Source: AP-15 sp963789025
GTDB lineage: Bacteria; Pseudomonadota; Alphaproteobacteria; ATCC43930; CGMCC-115725
Length of the DNA: 64,000 nucleotides
Assembly (NCBI GenBank): GCA_963789025.1
Contig: CAWBIT010000006.1
Location: 124,001-188,000, forward strand
Direction of reading: 5' to 3'
In this document: piece by piece, positions 51,726-60,031 of the stretch
Layout: each line of letters opens with the position of its first letter
Position numbering within the stretch: the first letter of the stretch is position 1
Program-made: the position numbers and the translations under genes
Notes under the pieces: model-generated
What the model saw: only the letters and a program-made list of their open reading frames with translations
Told to the model about the DNA's origin: nothing
Databases searched by the model: none

Positions 51726-52628
51726 TCAGCGTCTGTGGCACCGCTTCGGCAGGATTGCGAGGAGGCCGGAGAAGCTGGCTTCGACCGAGCATCCGGCGGT
51801 GTCGATGAGGGCATCGGCCCGCGCATAGAGCGGGGTGCGGGCGGCGAGAATGCGTTCCAGATCGGCCATTGCCTCCTTGTTCTCGGACATCGGGCGGAGG
51901 TCGCCTTGCGCAATGACGCGGCTCATATGCTCCTCGGGCGAGGCCTTGATCCAAACCGTAAAGCAGCCCGCGAGGAGCTCGTCATAGGTTTCCGCTTCGG
52001 CGACGATGCTGCCGCCCGCCGCCAGCACAAATCCCGGGTGGCGGTCGAGCACGCCGTCCAAGGCGCGGCGCTCGGACCGGCGGTAGGCGGATTGGCCCGA
52101 AAGGGCGAAGATCTCGCCGAGCGACAGCCCGAAATCCCGCTCGATCTCGGCGTCGAGCTCGATGAACGGCACATCGAGATGACGCGCCAGACGGATGCCC
52201 AAGGTCGATTTGCCGGCGCCGCGCAACCCGATCAGCGCGATGCGCCGTTGCCGCGCCTGCCGGTCGGGCGCCGCAAAATGCGCGTCGAGCAATGCCCGCG
52301 CCTCGCCGAGCCGGTCCGGCGGCAGGCGGCGCAAAAGCTCGACGATCCGCCCCAATTCGGCCGGTTCGGCGGGCTCGCCGCCGAGCAGCCTGGAAAGCGG
52401 CAGATTCAGCGCGTCGCCTACCCGGCGTAGCAATTTGATCGAGAGATTGCCTTTTCCGCCCTCGAGCTGGGCGAGATAACGCTCCGACAAACCGGAATCG
52501 CGCGCCAATATCCGGCGCGTCATGCCGCGGCGGGCCCGTTCCTCGCGCACCCGCTCGCCGAGGCGGCAGAGATAATCGTCCCGCTCGGCGGGCTCAGGAA
52601 GGCTGCGAGCGCTTCTTGACCGCTGCAT
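51726..52628 (-). CDS. BoxR/BzdR-like regulator: helix-turn-helix fused to a shikimate-kinase-like domain
   Basis: A 300-residue protein. An XRE-type helix-turn-helix (residues about 23-80, including MTRRILARDSGLSERYLAQL) is joined to a shikimate-kinase-like fold with the P-loop GLRGAGKST (134-142) and QSAYRRSERRAL. This fusion is known for BzdR and BoxR, which sense benzoyl-CoA and repress benzoate pathway genes. The start at 52628 lies in the palindrome CTGCATGCAG. Divergent from a benzoate-CoA-ligase-like gene. No box or bzd genes are in the window. Confidence 0.92.
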   Translation of the reverse strand: MQRSRSARSLPEPAERDDYLCRLGERVREERARRGMTRRILARDSGLSERYLAQLEGGKGNLSIKLLRRVGDALNLPLSRLLGGEPAEPAELGRIVELLRRLPPDRLGEARALLDAHFAAPDRQARQRRIALIGLRGAGKSTLGIRLARHLDVPFIELDAEIERDFGLSLGEIFALSGQSAYRRSERRALDGVLDRHPGFVLAAGGSIVAEAETYDELLAGCFTVWIKASPEEHMSRVIAQGDLRPMSENKEAMADLERILAARTPLYARADALIDTAGCSVEASFSGLLAILPKRCHRR

Positions 52629-52642
52629 GCAGGGAATATAAT
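52616..52642 (+). promoter_or_regulatory. Promoter with an operator-like palindrome in its spacer
   Basis: TTGACC (52616-52621), a 15-base spacer, and a consensus TATAAT (52637-52642), upstream of the CoA ligase gene. The spacer contains the perfect palindrome CTGCATGCAG (52623-52632), which overlaps the start codon of the divergent regulator. TGCA-containing repeats are reported as BzdR operators. A repressor here would block RNA polymerase and its own gene. Confidence 0.6.
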
Positions 52643-52688
52643 GGCCTGGCGGCCGATCTCGACAGGTTACGGCCCGGGAGGATGGCGA

Positions 52689-54239
52689 ATGAGCGGTGAG
52701 AGCCCGACGGGATACAATGCCGCGGCCGACCTGATAGAGCGCAATCTCGCCGCTGGGCGCGGCGCAAAGACGGCTTTTATCGACGATCGCGGGCATTACA
52801 GCTATGCCGAGCTCGCCGAACGGGTGAGCCGGTTTGCCAATCTCGTGCGCCGGCTCGGCATCCATCCGGAGCAGCGCATCCTACTCTGCCTGCACGACAC
52901 GATCGATTTTCCAACCGCGTTTCTCGGCGCGATCAAGGCTGGGGCCGTTCCGGTTGCGGTCAACACGCAGCTCTCTGCCGCCGAATTCGCCTTCATGGCG
53001 GCCGACAGCCGCGCCCGCGCCGTTGTCGTTTCCGCGCCGTTGCTGCCGGTCATGAATGCTGCATTGGCCATGTTGCCGGGGCCGCAGCCGTCGCTGATCG
53101 TCTCCGGGGGCGACACGCAAGAGCACTCGCTCGCCGGGCTGCTCGCCGAGATGCCGGCGGCGTCCGATACGGCGGCGACCCATCCGGACGAGCCGTGCTT
53201 CTGGCTCTATTCTTCGGGTTCGACGGGCCAGCCAAAGGGCACCGTGCACATTCATTCGAGCCTGATGCAGACGGCCGAGCTTTATGCCGTCCCGGTGCTC
53301 GGCATCGACGAGAGCGATATTGTGTTCTCGGCGGCAAAGTTGTTCTTCGCCTACGGACTCGGCAATGCGCTGACCTTTCCGCTGGCGGTCGGCGCGACCA
53401 GCATTCTGTTGGCCGAGCGGCCGACGCCGGCCGCGGTCAATCGCGTGTTGCGCGAGCACCGGCCGACGATCTTTTACGGGGTGCCGACGCTCTACGCGGC
53501 GATGCTCGCCGGCAACGATCCGCCGCATCCCGAGGAGCTTGCTTTGCGCCGTTGCGTTTCGGCGGGAGAGCCGCTGCCGCAGGAAATCGGCCGCCGCTGG
53601 TCGGCGCGGATCGGGGTCGACATTCTCGACGGCATCGGCTCGACCGAGATGCTGCACATCTTTCTCAGCAACTGGCCGAGCGATGTGCGGTACGGCACCA
53701 CCGGGAAGCCGATCCCGGGCTACGAGCTCAAGATCGTCGACGAGCAGGGAGGGCCGGTGCGCCGCGGGGAAATCGGCGACCTGTTGGTCAGCGGTCCCAG
53801 CAGCGCTGCCTATTACTGGAACAATCGCGAGCGCTGCCGGGCGACGTTCATGGGGCGGTGGACGCGCACCGGCGACAAATACTTCGAGGACGAGGACGGG
53901 TATTACGTTTATTGCGGCCGCAGCGACGACATGCTGAAGGTCAGTGGCATGTACGTGTCGCCGGCCGAGGTCGAGGCGGCTCTCATCGCGCACGAGGATG
54001 TGCTCGAAGCGGCCGTCGTCGGCGCGCCCGACGAGAACGGCTTGACCAAGCCAAAGGCGTTTGTCGTCGCCAAGCCCGGAATCCGAGCAGACGAGGATTT
54101 CGCGCGGGCTCTCGAAGGCCACGCGAAGGGGTTGCTCGCGGCTTTCAAATGCCCGCGTTGGTACGCCTTTGTCGATGACCTGCCAAAGACCGCGACAGGC
54201 AAGATCCAGCGCTTCAAGCTCCGCGAGCTCCCACCGTGA
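52689..54239 (+). CDS. Benzoate-CoA ligase-like enzyme
   Basis: A 516-residue AMP-forming acyl-CoA synthetase. The ATP loop is YSSGSTGQPKGTVHIHSS, with later motifs DILDGIGSTEMLHIF, TGDKYFEDEDGYYVYCGRSD and the Lys-containing end PKTATGKIQRFKLREL. The GSTEMLHIF stretch and overall pattern resemble benzoate-CoA ligases (BadA/BclA family), which activate benzoate or other aromatic acids. GGGAGGA lies nine bases before the ATG at 52689. It is divergent from a BoxR/BzdR-like regulator, a classic pairing. Confidence 0.92.
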   Translation: MSGESPTGYNAAADLIERNLAAGRGAKTAFIDDRGHYSYAELAERVSRFANLVRRLGIHPEQRILLCLHDTIDFPTAFLGAIKAGAVPVAVNTQLSAAEFAFMAADSRARAVVVSAPLLPVMNAALAMLPGPQPSLIVSGGDTQEHSLAGLLAEMPAASDTAATHPDEPCFWLYSSGSTGQPKGTVHIHSSLMQTAELYAVPVLGIDESDIVFSAAKLFFAYGLGNALTFPLAVGATSILLAERPTPAAVNRVLREHRPTIFYGVPTLYAAMLAGNDPPHPEELALRRCVSAGEPLPQEIGRRWSARIGVDILDGIGSTEMLHIFLSNWPSDVRYGTTGKPIPGYELKIVDEQGGPVRRGEIGDLLVSGPSSAAYYWNNRERCRATFMGRWTRTGDKYFEDEDGYYVYCGRSDDMLKVSGMYVSPAEVEAALIAHEDVLEAAVVGAPDENGLTKPKAFVVAKPGIRADEDFARALEGHAKGLLAAFKCPRWYAFVDDLPKTATGKIQRFKLRELPP

Positions 54240-54276
54240 CCCTCCCCCGCTTGCGGTGGAGGGAAGGGAGGGGGCT
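54240..54276. repeat. Short hairpin-repeat remnant
   Basis: CCCTCCCCCGCTTGCGGTGG, then AGGGAAGGGAGGGGGC. A degenerate member of the family between convergent genes. Confidence 0.4.
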
Positions 54277-54290
54277 ACTGGCCCTCAAGC

Positions 54291-55421
54291 TCAGGTCTGT
54301 TTGAAGAAGCGGTTCGCGTTGTCCCAGAAGAGCTTCTTTCGCGCGCCCGAATCGAGAGTGGACCAGGCGAGGATGTTGTCGATCAACTCCGGGAATTGGC
54401 ACTCCGAATGCGGGTAGTCGGAGGCGTACATCAGCACTTTGTCACCGAGATATTGCGTGACGGTGTTCAACATGTCCTCGCCTTCCTGGCGCTCGATGCT
54501 GCAGAAGAAGCGGCCGCTGGTTAGGTAGTCGCTTGGTTTCAGTTTGAGCGGCGCGGTGCCGCCGACATAGACCGCCTGCTCGTCCATCCGCCGCGCCCAG
54601 AACGGCAGCCAGCCGAAACCGCATTCGAGCACGCCCATTCTGAGGCTCGGGTAACGGTCCATGATGCCGGCGCCGATAAACGATGCGACAAACCGCATCG
54701 CTCCCCACGGATGCGAGGCCAGCCGGCCGAGGAAGATGTTGTCCCAGACATCGCGATAGGCGGGGTAGTAGGGCGGATTCCAGGTCGAGCTGTGGTGCGC
54801 GATGGGCAGGCCGTGCTCCTCCGCTGCACGCCAGATCGGCTCGAGATCGGGGTGATCGGGCGGGATGTCGGTCGGCATCAACGGCTTGACCGCCACCGCC
54901 CATTTCGAATTTCCCCATTCGCGGATCTCGCGCACGGCTTCCTCGGGAACGCGGGCCGAGGCGACGATCAGGCTTTTGAGCCGGTCGGGGAACTGCCCGC
55001 AGAAATCGGCGATGTGGCGGTGATAGGCGCGCGCCATCGCGACCTCGAACGCCGGGTCGTCCAGCCCAACAAAGCTCATGAACGAGCCGGGGATCAAAAA
55101 ATGCACGTCCGTCCCCTCGTCGTCCATGTCCAGGACGCGGTTGGCGGCGTCGGCGTCCTGCACCCCGGAGCGCGGCATCTTGCTGCCGCGCCAGCGCAAC
55201 TCGCGGCCGGTGAAGGTTTCGCGGGGCGTCGCCTCGCCGAGCACGCGGCGATAGAACTTCCTGCCGAAGCTGTAGGAGTGCAGACCGTCGCCGTTGTCAT
55301 GGCGATAGGGCGCCAATTCGGCGAGCCGCGGCCGAAAGCTCGGGTCGAGGTAGTGCTCGAGTACCTCTGCGGAAGGACTGACATGCGTGTCGGCGTCGTA
55401 AACCCGAAAGCCGTTTCTCAT
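54291..55421 (-). CDS. Amidohydrolase-family (PF04909-type) enzyme, tandem copy A
   Basis: A 376-residue metal-dependent TIM-barrel enzyme. The N-terminal metal site is VYDADTHVSPSAEVLEHYLD, a central His is in LPIAHHSSTW and the Asp in LMYASDYPHSECQ. It is highly similar to the neighbour at 55450-56601, so the pair arose by tandem duplication. The family includes decarboxylases and hydrolases of aromatic or cyclic acids. GAGGAG lies upstream of the ATG. Its context next to a benzoate-CoA-ligase-like gene supports a role in aromatic acid degradation. Confidence 0.9.
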   Translation of the reverse strand: MRNGFRVYDADTHVSPSAEVLEHYLDPSFRPRLAELAPYRHDNGDGLHSYSFGRKFYRRVLGEATPRETFTGRELRWRGSKMPRSGVQDADAANRVLDMDDEGTDVHFLIPGSFMSFVGLDDPAFEVAMARAYHRHIADFCGQFPDRLKSLIVASARVPEEAVREIREWGNSKWAVAVKPLMPTDIPPDHPDLEPIWRAAEEHGLPIAHHSSTWNPPYYPAYRDVWDNIFLGRLASHPWGAMRFVASFIGAGIMDRYPSLRMGVLECGFGWLPFWARRMDEQAVYVGGTAPLKLKPSDYLTSGRFFCSIERQEGEDMLNTVTQYLGDKVLMYASDYPHSECQFPELIDNILAWSTLDSGARKKLFWDNANRFFKQT

Positions 55422-55449
55422 GGCGGCTCTCCTCGTTACACCTGAGGCA

Positions 55450-56601
55450 TCAGGTCTGCTTGAAGAACCGGTCGGCGTTGCCGCCTAGCAGCTTTTTCTG
55501 CGTCTCGGGCTTGAGGCTCTTCCAGGCGAGGATGTTGTCGACCGAGTCGGGGAACTGGCACTCCGAGTGGGGATAGTCTGAGGCGTACATCAGAATGTCG
55601 TCACCGAGGAAGTGGCTGACATAGTTGAACATGTCCTCCCCCTCGTGGTGCTCGATGCTGCAGAAGAACCGGCCGCTCGCCATGTATTCGCTGGGCTTTT
55701 GCTTGAGCGGCGCGGTGCCGCCGACATAGACCGCCTGCTCGTCCATGCGCCTGGCCCAGAACGGCAGCCAGCCGAAACCGCATTCGAGCACGCCCATGCG
55801 CAGTTTCGGGTAGCGGTCGAATAGCCCGCCGCCGATGAACGAGCCGACAAACCGCATCGCACCCCATGGGTGAGCCGCCAAGCGGCCGAGAAAGATGTTC
55901 TCCCAAAGGTCTTCGTAGCCCGGGTAGTAGGGCGGGTTCCATGTAAAGCTGTGGTTGGCGATCGGCAGATCGTATTCCTGGGCCGCCTCCCAGATCGGGC
56001 TCAAATCGGGATGATCCGCCGGCAGGTCCTTGGCGAGCAGCGGCATCACCGCGACCGCCCATTTCGATTTGCCCCATTCGCGGATCTCGCGCACGGCCTC
56101 CTCGGGAACGCGGGTTGACGCAACGATCATGCTCTTGAGGCGCGTCGGATATTCCCCGCAAAAGTCCGACATGTGCCGGTGGTAGGCGCGGATGAGGCCG
56201 ATTTCGAGCGCCGGGTCAGGAAGACCAACCGCGCTGAGCCAGGAGGTCGGGATCAGGAAATGGACGTCGGTCCCTTCGTCATCCATGTCTTTGACGCGGT
56301 TCTCGGCCTGGTCGTCCTGCACGCCGGGCCGCGGCATCTTGCTGCCCATCCATTTCGTCTCGCGGCCGGTAAAGGTATCGCGGGGTGCGCGCTCACCGAG
56401 AACCCGGCGGTAATATTTCGTCCCGACGCGATAATTGTGGAGCCCTTCGACACCGCCGACCGCTCCTTGCCCGACCGCAAACCGGTAAGGCGACAGCTCG
56501 CCAAGGCGCGCCCGGAAGTTCGGGTCGACGTAGCGCTCCAGCACCTCGGCGGCGGGGTTGACATGCGTGTCGGAATCATAAACGCGAAACCCGTTTCTCA
56601 T
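55450..56601 (-). CDS. Amidohydrolase-family (PF04909-type) enzyme, tandem copy B
   Basis: A 383-residue paralogue of the next gene, with the same metal-site segments (VYDSDTHVNPAAEVLERYVD, LPIANHSFTW, LMYASDYPHSECQ). Copy B has an inserted glycine-rich loop (SPYRFAVGQGAVGGVEGLHN), and reads ANH where copy A has AHH, which may alter the active site. The ATG at 56601 follows AAGGAGCGCAGA; the open frame reaches 56655. First gene of the pair on this strand. Confidence 0.9.
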   Translation of the reverse strand: MRNGFRVYDSDTHVNPAAEVLERYVDPNFRARLGELSPYRFAVGQGAVGGVEGLHNYRVGTKYYRRVLGERAPRDTFTGRETKWMGSKMPRPGVQDDQAENRVKDMDDEGTDVHFLIPTSWLSAVGLPDPALEIGLIRAYHRHMSDFCGEYPTRLKSMIVASTRVPEEAVREIREWGKSKWAVAVMPLLAKDLPADHPDLSPIWEAAQEYDLPIANHSFTWNPPYYPGYEDLWENIFLGRLAAHPWGAMRFVGSFIGGGLFDRYPKLRMGVLECGFGWLPFWARRMDEQAVYVGGTAPLKQKPSEYMASGRFFCSIEHHEGEDMFNYVSHFLGDDILMYASDYPHSECQFPDSVDNILAWKSLKPETQKKLLGGNADRFFKQT

Positions 56602-56700
56602 TCTGCGCTCCTTCTTTTCCGGCGGCCCAACTCGCAGCGGCAGAGCCTCGATCATAGGTTCGCAGAGATCGATTGTCGCGAGCTTTTTGACTTTAGGGGA

Positions 56701-58110
56701 TCAAACCCTGACCCGGGAAGCCGCGGCGGGAGAGCCGTTGGCGGCGAGGTAGACCGCCTTGTTGGTCTCGACGTTGAATGCCGGGAGATGGTCGCGCCGC
56801 TCGAATTGCGGCCGCGCTCGGACGCGGCCGGCCAGTTCGAGGTGGTTGCCGATGTCGAAAAACTCGATAAGATTGTGGTGATATCGGCTGAGCTGAATAA
56901 AGGTGTGGGTCCGCGAAGCAATCACACGGCAGCCCAGCTCCAATGCCTGGGAAATCGGACCGGACGAGGATTGCCCGACTTCGAGGTAAGGGAACACGAC
57001 GGCGTCGCAGATCGCCATGCCGCCGAGGAAATCGGCGTCGCTCTGGGCCCCCATAAAATGAATGCGATCCGACAGATCCTTGGGATGCTCGATCAGCAGA
57101 TCGCGCATCGAGCTGTCGACGGCGACCGAGACCGCCGGCGCGGTGCCCTCCCCGCTGGATAGGATCCGCTCGGCAACACTGGTATCGACATAACCGGCGT
57201 CGAACAACGACGAGACGACCGGATCAATGGGCTGGTGAGGCTTGATTTCATTCGGATGCACGCCGCCGAAAATCAGCAAGTGATGATCTTTTGGCAGGTG
57301 ATGCAGTGCCCTGACGACGGTATCGAACCCCTTGTAGCGCCCGAGAAACCCGAAGACCCCGATCAACCTGCCGCCGGCCGGGACATCGTCGAGCACCGGG
57401 AATTTTTTCCGCGACGCGGCGCGCCTAACCTCCGCCACATCGGCGGCGGACAGAAACGACAAGGGATGGTCATACACATTCCGCATGCCGTGCGCGAATT
57501 TCATCTGCGAGAGGTCGCGGCGGGTATGAACGATCAGAGTGACGGGCTTGAAGCGCTGTGCGCGCCTAATCCGGCTGGCCAGCCCCGCCGACAGCAGGTG
57601 CTGGCGATTGTATTGCGCTCTCATTGTAATCGCTCTTGCGAAATTGCGCTTGAGAATCTCTCTGAAGTACTCCCGGTAATTGAAGGCCTCGCACTGGAAC
57701 ACCGTGTGAAACGTCACCGAGAGCCGCGGCGCGGCGCGCAGGATCCAGGAAAACCGCCGGTGAATGTCGCGGCAGTCTCTGCCCAATGTGCCATGCTCGA
57801 GCTGCAGATTGACTGCCTCGTAGTCTCTTATTTCACGACATATATCCAGAATGTGGCGGTCGCCGAATTTTCGGACGCGGCGATGCGTGCTGCGCAACAG
57901 ATACTGATCCAAGTCGAATACCGTAACCTCGAAAACATCGTTTAGTTGCTTCTCCAAGCTGCGGGTATAGGCTGCGATCCCGCACAAATCACTATGGGTC
58001 GAAATCAAGGCTAGCCTTTTGCGTCTCCGGCGGACGTGACGAAAGGGCGAGGCTATGATCGGCGGCGCCGGCAACAGCCGGGGGCGAGTGTCGATCTCGA
58101 GCGTCGCCAT
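56701..58110 (-). CDS. Glycosyltransferase (GT4-like), capsule cluster
   Basis: A 469-residue protein. The N-terminal half has the Gly loop RLALISTHSDLCGIAAYTRS; the C-terminal half has the GT-B donor domain (RLIGVFGFLGRYKGFDTVVR and VVFPYLEVGQSSSGPISQAL), as in GT4 enzymes. Likely transfers a sugar in the assembly of the exported polysaccharide. It begins five bases after the kpsE-like stop and ends the export operon. Confidence 0.85.
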   Translation of the reverse strand: MATLEIDTRPRLLPAPPIIASPFRHVRRRRKRLALISTHSDLCGIAAYTRSLEKQLNDVFEVTVFDLDQYLLRSTHRRVRKFGDRHILDICREIRDYEAVNLQLEHGTLGRDCRDIHRRFSWILRAAPRLSVTFHTVFQCEAFNYREYFREILKRNFARAITMRAQYNRQHLLSAGLASRIRRAQRFKPVTLIVHTRRDLSQMKFAHGMRNVYDHPLSFLSAADVAEVRRAASRKKFPVLDDVPAGGRLIGVFGFLGRYKGFDTVVRALHHLPKDHHLLIFGGVHPNEIKPHQPIDPVVSSLFDAGYVDTSVAERILSSGEGTAPAVSVAVDSSMRDLLIEHPKDLSDRIHFMGAQSDADFLGGMAICDAVVFPYLEVGQSSSGPISQALELGCRVIASRTHTFIQLSRYHHNLIEFFDIGNHLELAGRVRARPQFERRDHLPAFNVETNKAVYLAANGSPAAASRVRV

Positions 58111-58115
58111 GATGT

Positions 58116-59369
58116 CTACAGGTGCTCTCGCACCGTCTGGACAATGAAGGCGCCGATGAGCCAAACGGCGCAGCAGAGAAAAAGGGCGATGCCTACATTG
58201 CGCAGCCGGCGTGGATACAGCGCCTCCTCGGGAAGGCTCGGCTGAACGAAGCCCGCAATGTAGACTTGCTGGCGGTCGGCGTTCATGCGCGCCCGGTCGA
58301 GCGCCTCCAAAGCGTGCTGATAGGCCTTCTCGGCGAAACTGTGCTCACTCTCGAGCCGCTCATACGATCCCATCACGCGCGAGAGAACCTCGGAACGGGA
58401 CTTTTCGGTGTCGGTCACTTCGCTTTCCACCGATCGGAGCTCACCCTGCAACGATTGCAGGCGGGCTTCCAACATCCTGACCGACGGCGCGTCGGCCCGC
58501 ATGTAATGCTTGACAGTGGACAATTCGGTGTCGGTTCGGACGATCTCGTCCCGTATCCGGCCGGCCAGCGCCTGGGTGGCGTCGGCGGTCTTGCGCGGAT
58601 CGATGATGCCCTCTTGGTCACGAAACTCGCGCAGCCGCGCGAGCGCAGTCTTGAGCCGCCGTTCGGCACGGCGCACTTCCTTTTCCGAATTCTGCAAAGT
58701 GTCGCGGCGTGCCCGGGCCGACAAATCATTGACCAGCTGCTCCGCCGACCCGAGGATCGCCTGCGCCAATTGCAGGGCATCGTTGGGCGTGAAGGCTCGG
58801 GCCCGAACGACGATCGTCCCGTTGGTAATGTCGTAGAACGCGTCCACCTGGCTTTTCCAATACTTGACCAGCTCTTCGATTGATACCGGGAGCTGCAGCC
58901 GCGTCAGCCAGTCGGCTTCGGGCCGTGAAAACATTTCGCGCAGGTCGAGCTTCTTGCCGAGGTCGTCGACGACGTCGCGGCTGGCGAGGTATTGCACGAC
59001 TGCATAGGAGTCCACTCCGATAGGCGAGGGCGCTACACTTCCTTGAAATATCCCGCCTACCTCGGCTCGGACCGGTTCGACAGTACGCAGTGCGAAACGA
59101 AATTCGGCAACGTATTGGTCAGCGGCGATTACGAAATAATACACTGCGGCCAGCGTGGCCGGTACTAATACGATAACAAGGAACGACACCAAGCGAACCG
59201 GGAAGCGACGGCGCCGCGCAGCGAAGTCCTGCGCCTGAAAAACGGCGATTGCTCCGCCGTCCTCGGCGGGTACAGGAAGTCCGGCGGTAATGCCGGGTCC
59301 GCGCGCCTGCGATGAAGGCAAGCCGATCCAATCGCCGGCAGGCCGTGCGCGTGTCGGCTGAGCCGTCAT
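58116..59369 (-). CDS. kpsE: Capsule polysaccharide export inner-membrane protein (KpsE/CtrB/BexC-like)
   Basis: A 417-residue protein with two transmembrane helices at the ends (FPVRLVSFLVIVLVPATLAA and NVGIALFLCCAVWLIGAFIV) and a long periplasmic helical domain with coiled-coil stretches (EKEVRRAERRLKTALARLRE; SVESEVTDTEKSRSEVLSRV). This is the polysaccharide co-polymerase type that connects the ABC exporter to the outer-membrane channel. It starts in the TGATG overlap with kpsT. Confidence 0.9.
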   Translation of the reverse strand: MTAQPTRARPAGDWIGLPSSQARGPGITAGLPVPAEDGGAIAVFQAQDFAARRRRFPVRLVSFLVIVLVPATLAAVYYFVIAADQYVAEFRFALRTVEPVRAEVGGIFQGSVAPSPIGVDSYAVVQYLASRDVVDDLGKKLDLREMFSRPEADWLTRLQLPVSIEELVKYWKSQVDAFYDITNGTIVVRARAFTPNDALQLAQAILGSAEQLVNDLSARARRDTLQNSEKEVRRAERRLKTALARLREFRDQEGIIDPRKTADATQALAGRIRDEIVRTDTELSTVKHYMRADAPSVRMLEARLQSLQGELRSVESEVTDTEKSRSEVLSRVMGSYERLESEHSFAEKAYQHALEALDRARMNADRQQVYIAGFVQPSLPEEALYPRRLRNVGIALFLCCAVWLIGAFIVQTVREHL

Positions 59370-60031
59370 CAGGCACTCTCCTGCAGCAGGCGATGGTAAG
59401 ATTCCAATGCTGTGCCGATATCGTCATGCAAAGCCAGCTGGCCATTGGCGAGGACAGCGCCCCTGTCGCAATATTGTCGAATCGTATGAGGGTTGTGGGT
59501 TACCAGAATGATGTCGGACCGCTGCGTGCGCTGGCGGAACGCCTCGGCGCATCGGCGGCGGAACCGTTGGTCGCCGATCTCGGTCACCTCGTCGATCAGG
59601 TAAACGTCGAAATCGATAGCCAGGCAAGTCGCGAAAGCCAGCCGCGCGCGCATCCCGGCCGAATAAGTATTAACCGGCATCTCAAAATATTCGGCGAGTT
59701 CGGCGAACCCCTCGACGTAGTCGATCGTGGCACGCATCGCCGCTCCGTAGATCCGCGCGATGAAGGCAACGTTTTCGCGGCCGGACAGAGCGCCGTGAAA
59801 CGTGCCGCCGAAGCCGAGCGGGAACGACACTCGGGCGTAGCGCCGGACGTTGCCGCTGTCCGGAGGCTCGGAGCCGGCGATGAGCCGGATCAATGTCGAC
59901 TTGCCGGCCCCGTTGGGCCCCAGGATTCCGAAGTTGTGACCAGATTGGAAAACCGTGCTGACCTGGTCGAGCACGGTCTTCCGGCCGGTTTTCGTGCGAT
60001 ACGATTTGCAGACTCTGTCGAGCATGATCAT
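59369..60031 (-). CDS. kpsT: Capsule polysaccharide ABC exporter ATPase (KpsT-like)
   Basis: A 220-residue ATPase: Walker A GPNGAGKSTLIRL, signature-like TYSAGMRARLAFAT and Walker B VYLIDEVTEIGD, all as in KpsT/CtrD. It powers export through the fused permease encoded upstream, with which it overlaps by four bases. The frame is open beyond 60031, but that part shadows the permease. Confidence 0.93.
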   Translation of the reverse strand: MIMLDRVCKSYRTKTGRKTVLDQVSTVFQSGHNFGILGPNGAGKSTLIRLIAGSEPPDSGNVRRYARVSFPLGFGGTFHGALSGRENVAFIARIYGAAMRATIDYVEGFAELAEYFEMPVNTYSAGMRARLAFATCLAIDFDVYLIDEVTEIGDQRFRRRCAEAFRQRTQRSDIILVTHNPHTIRQYCDRGAVLANGQLALHDDIGTALESYHRLLQESA

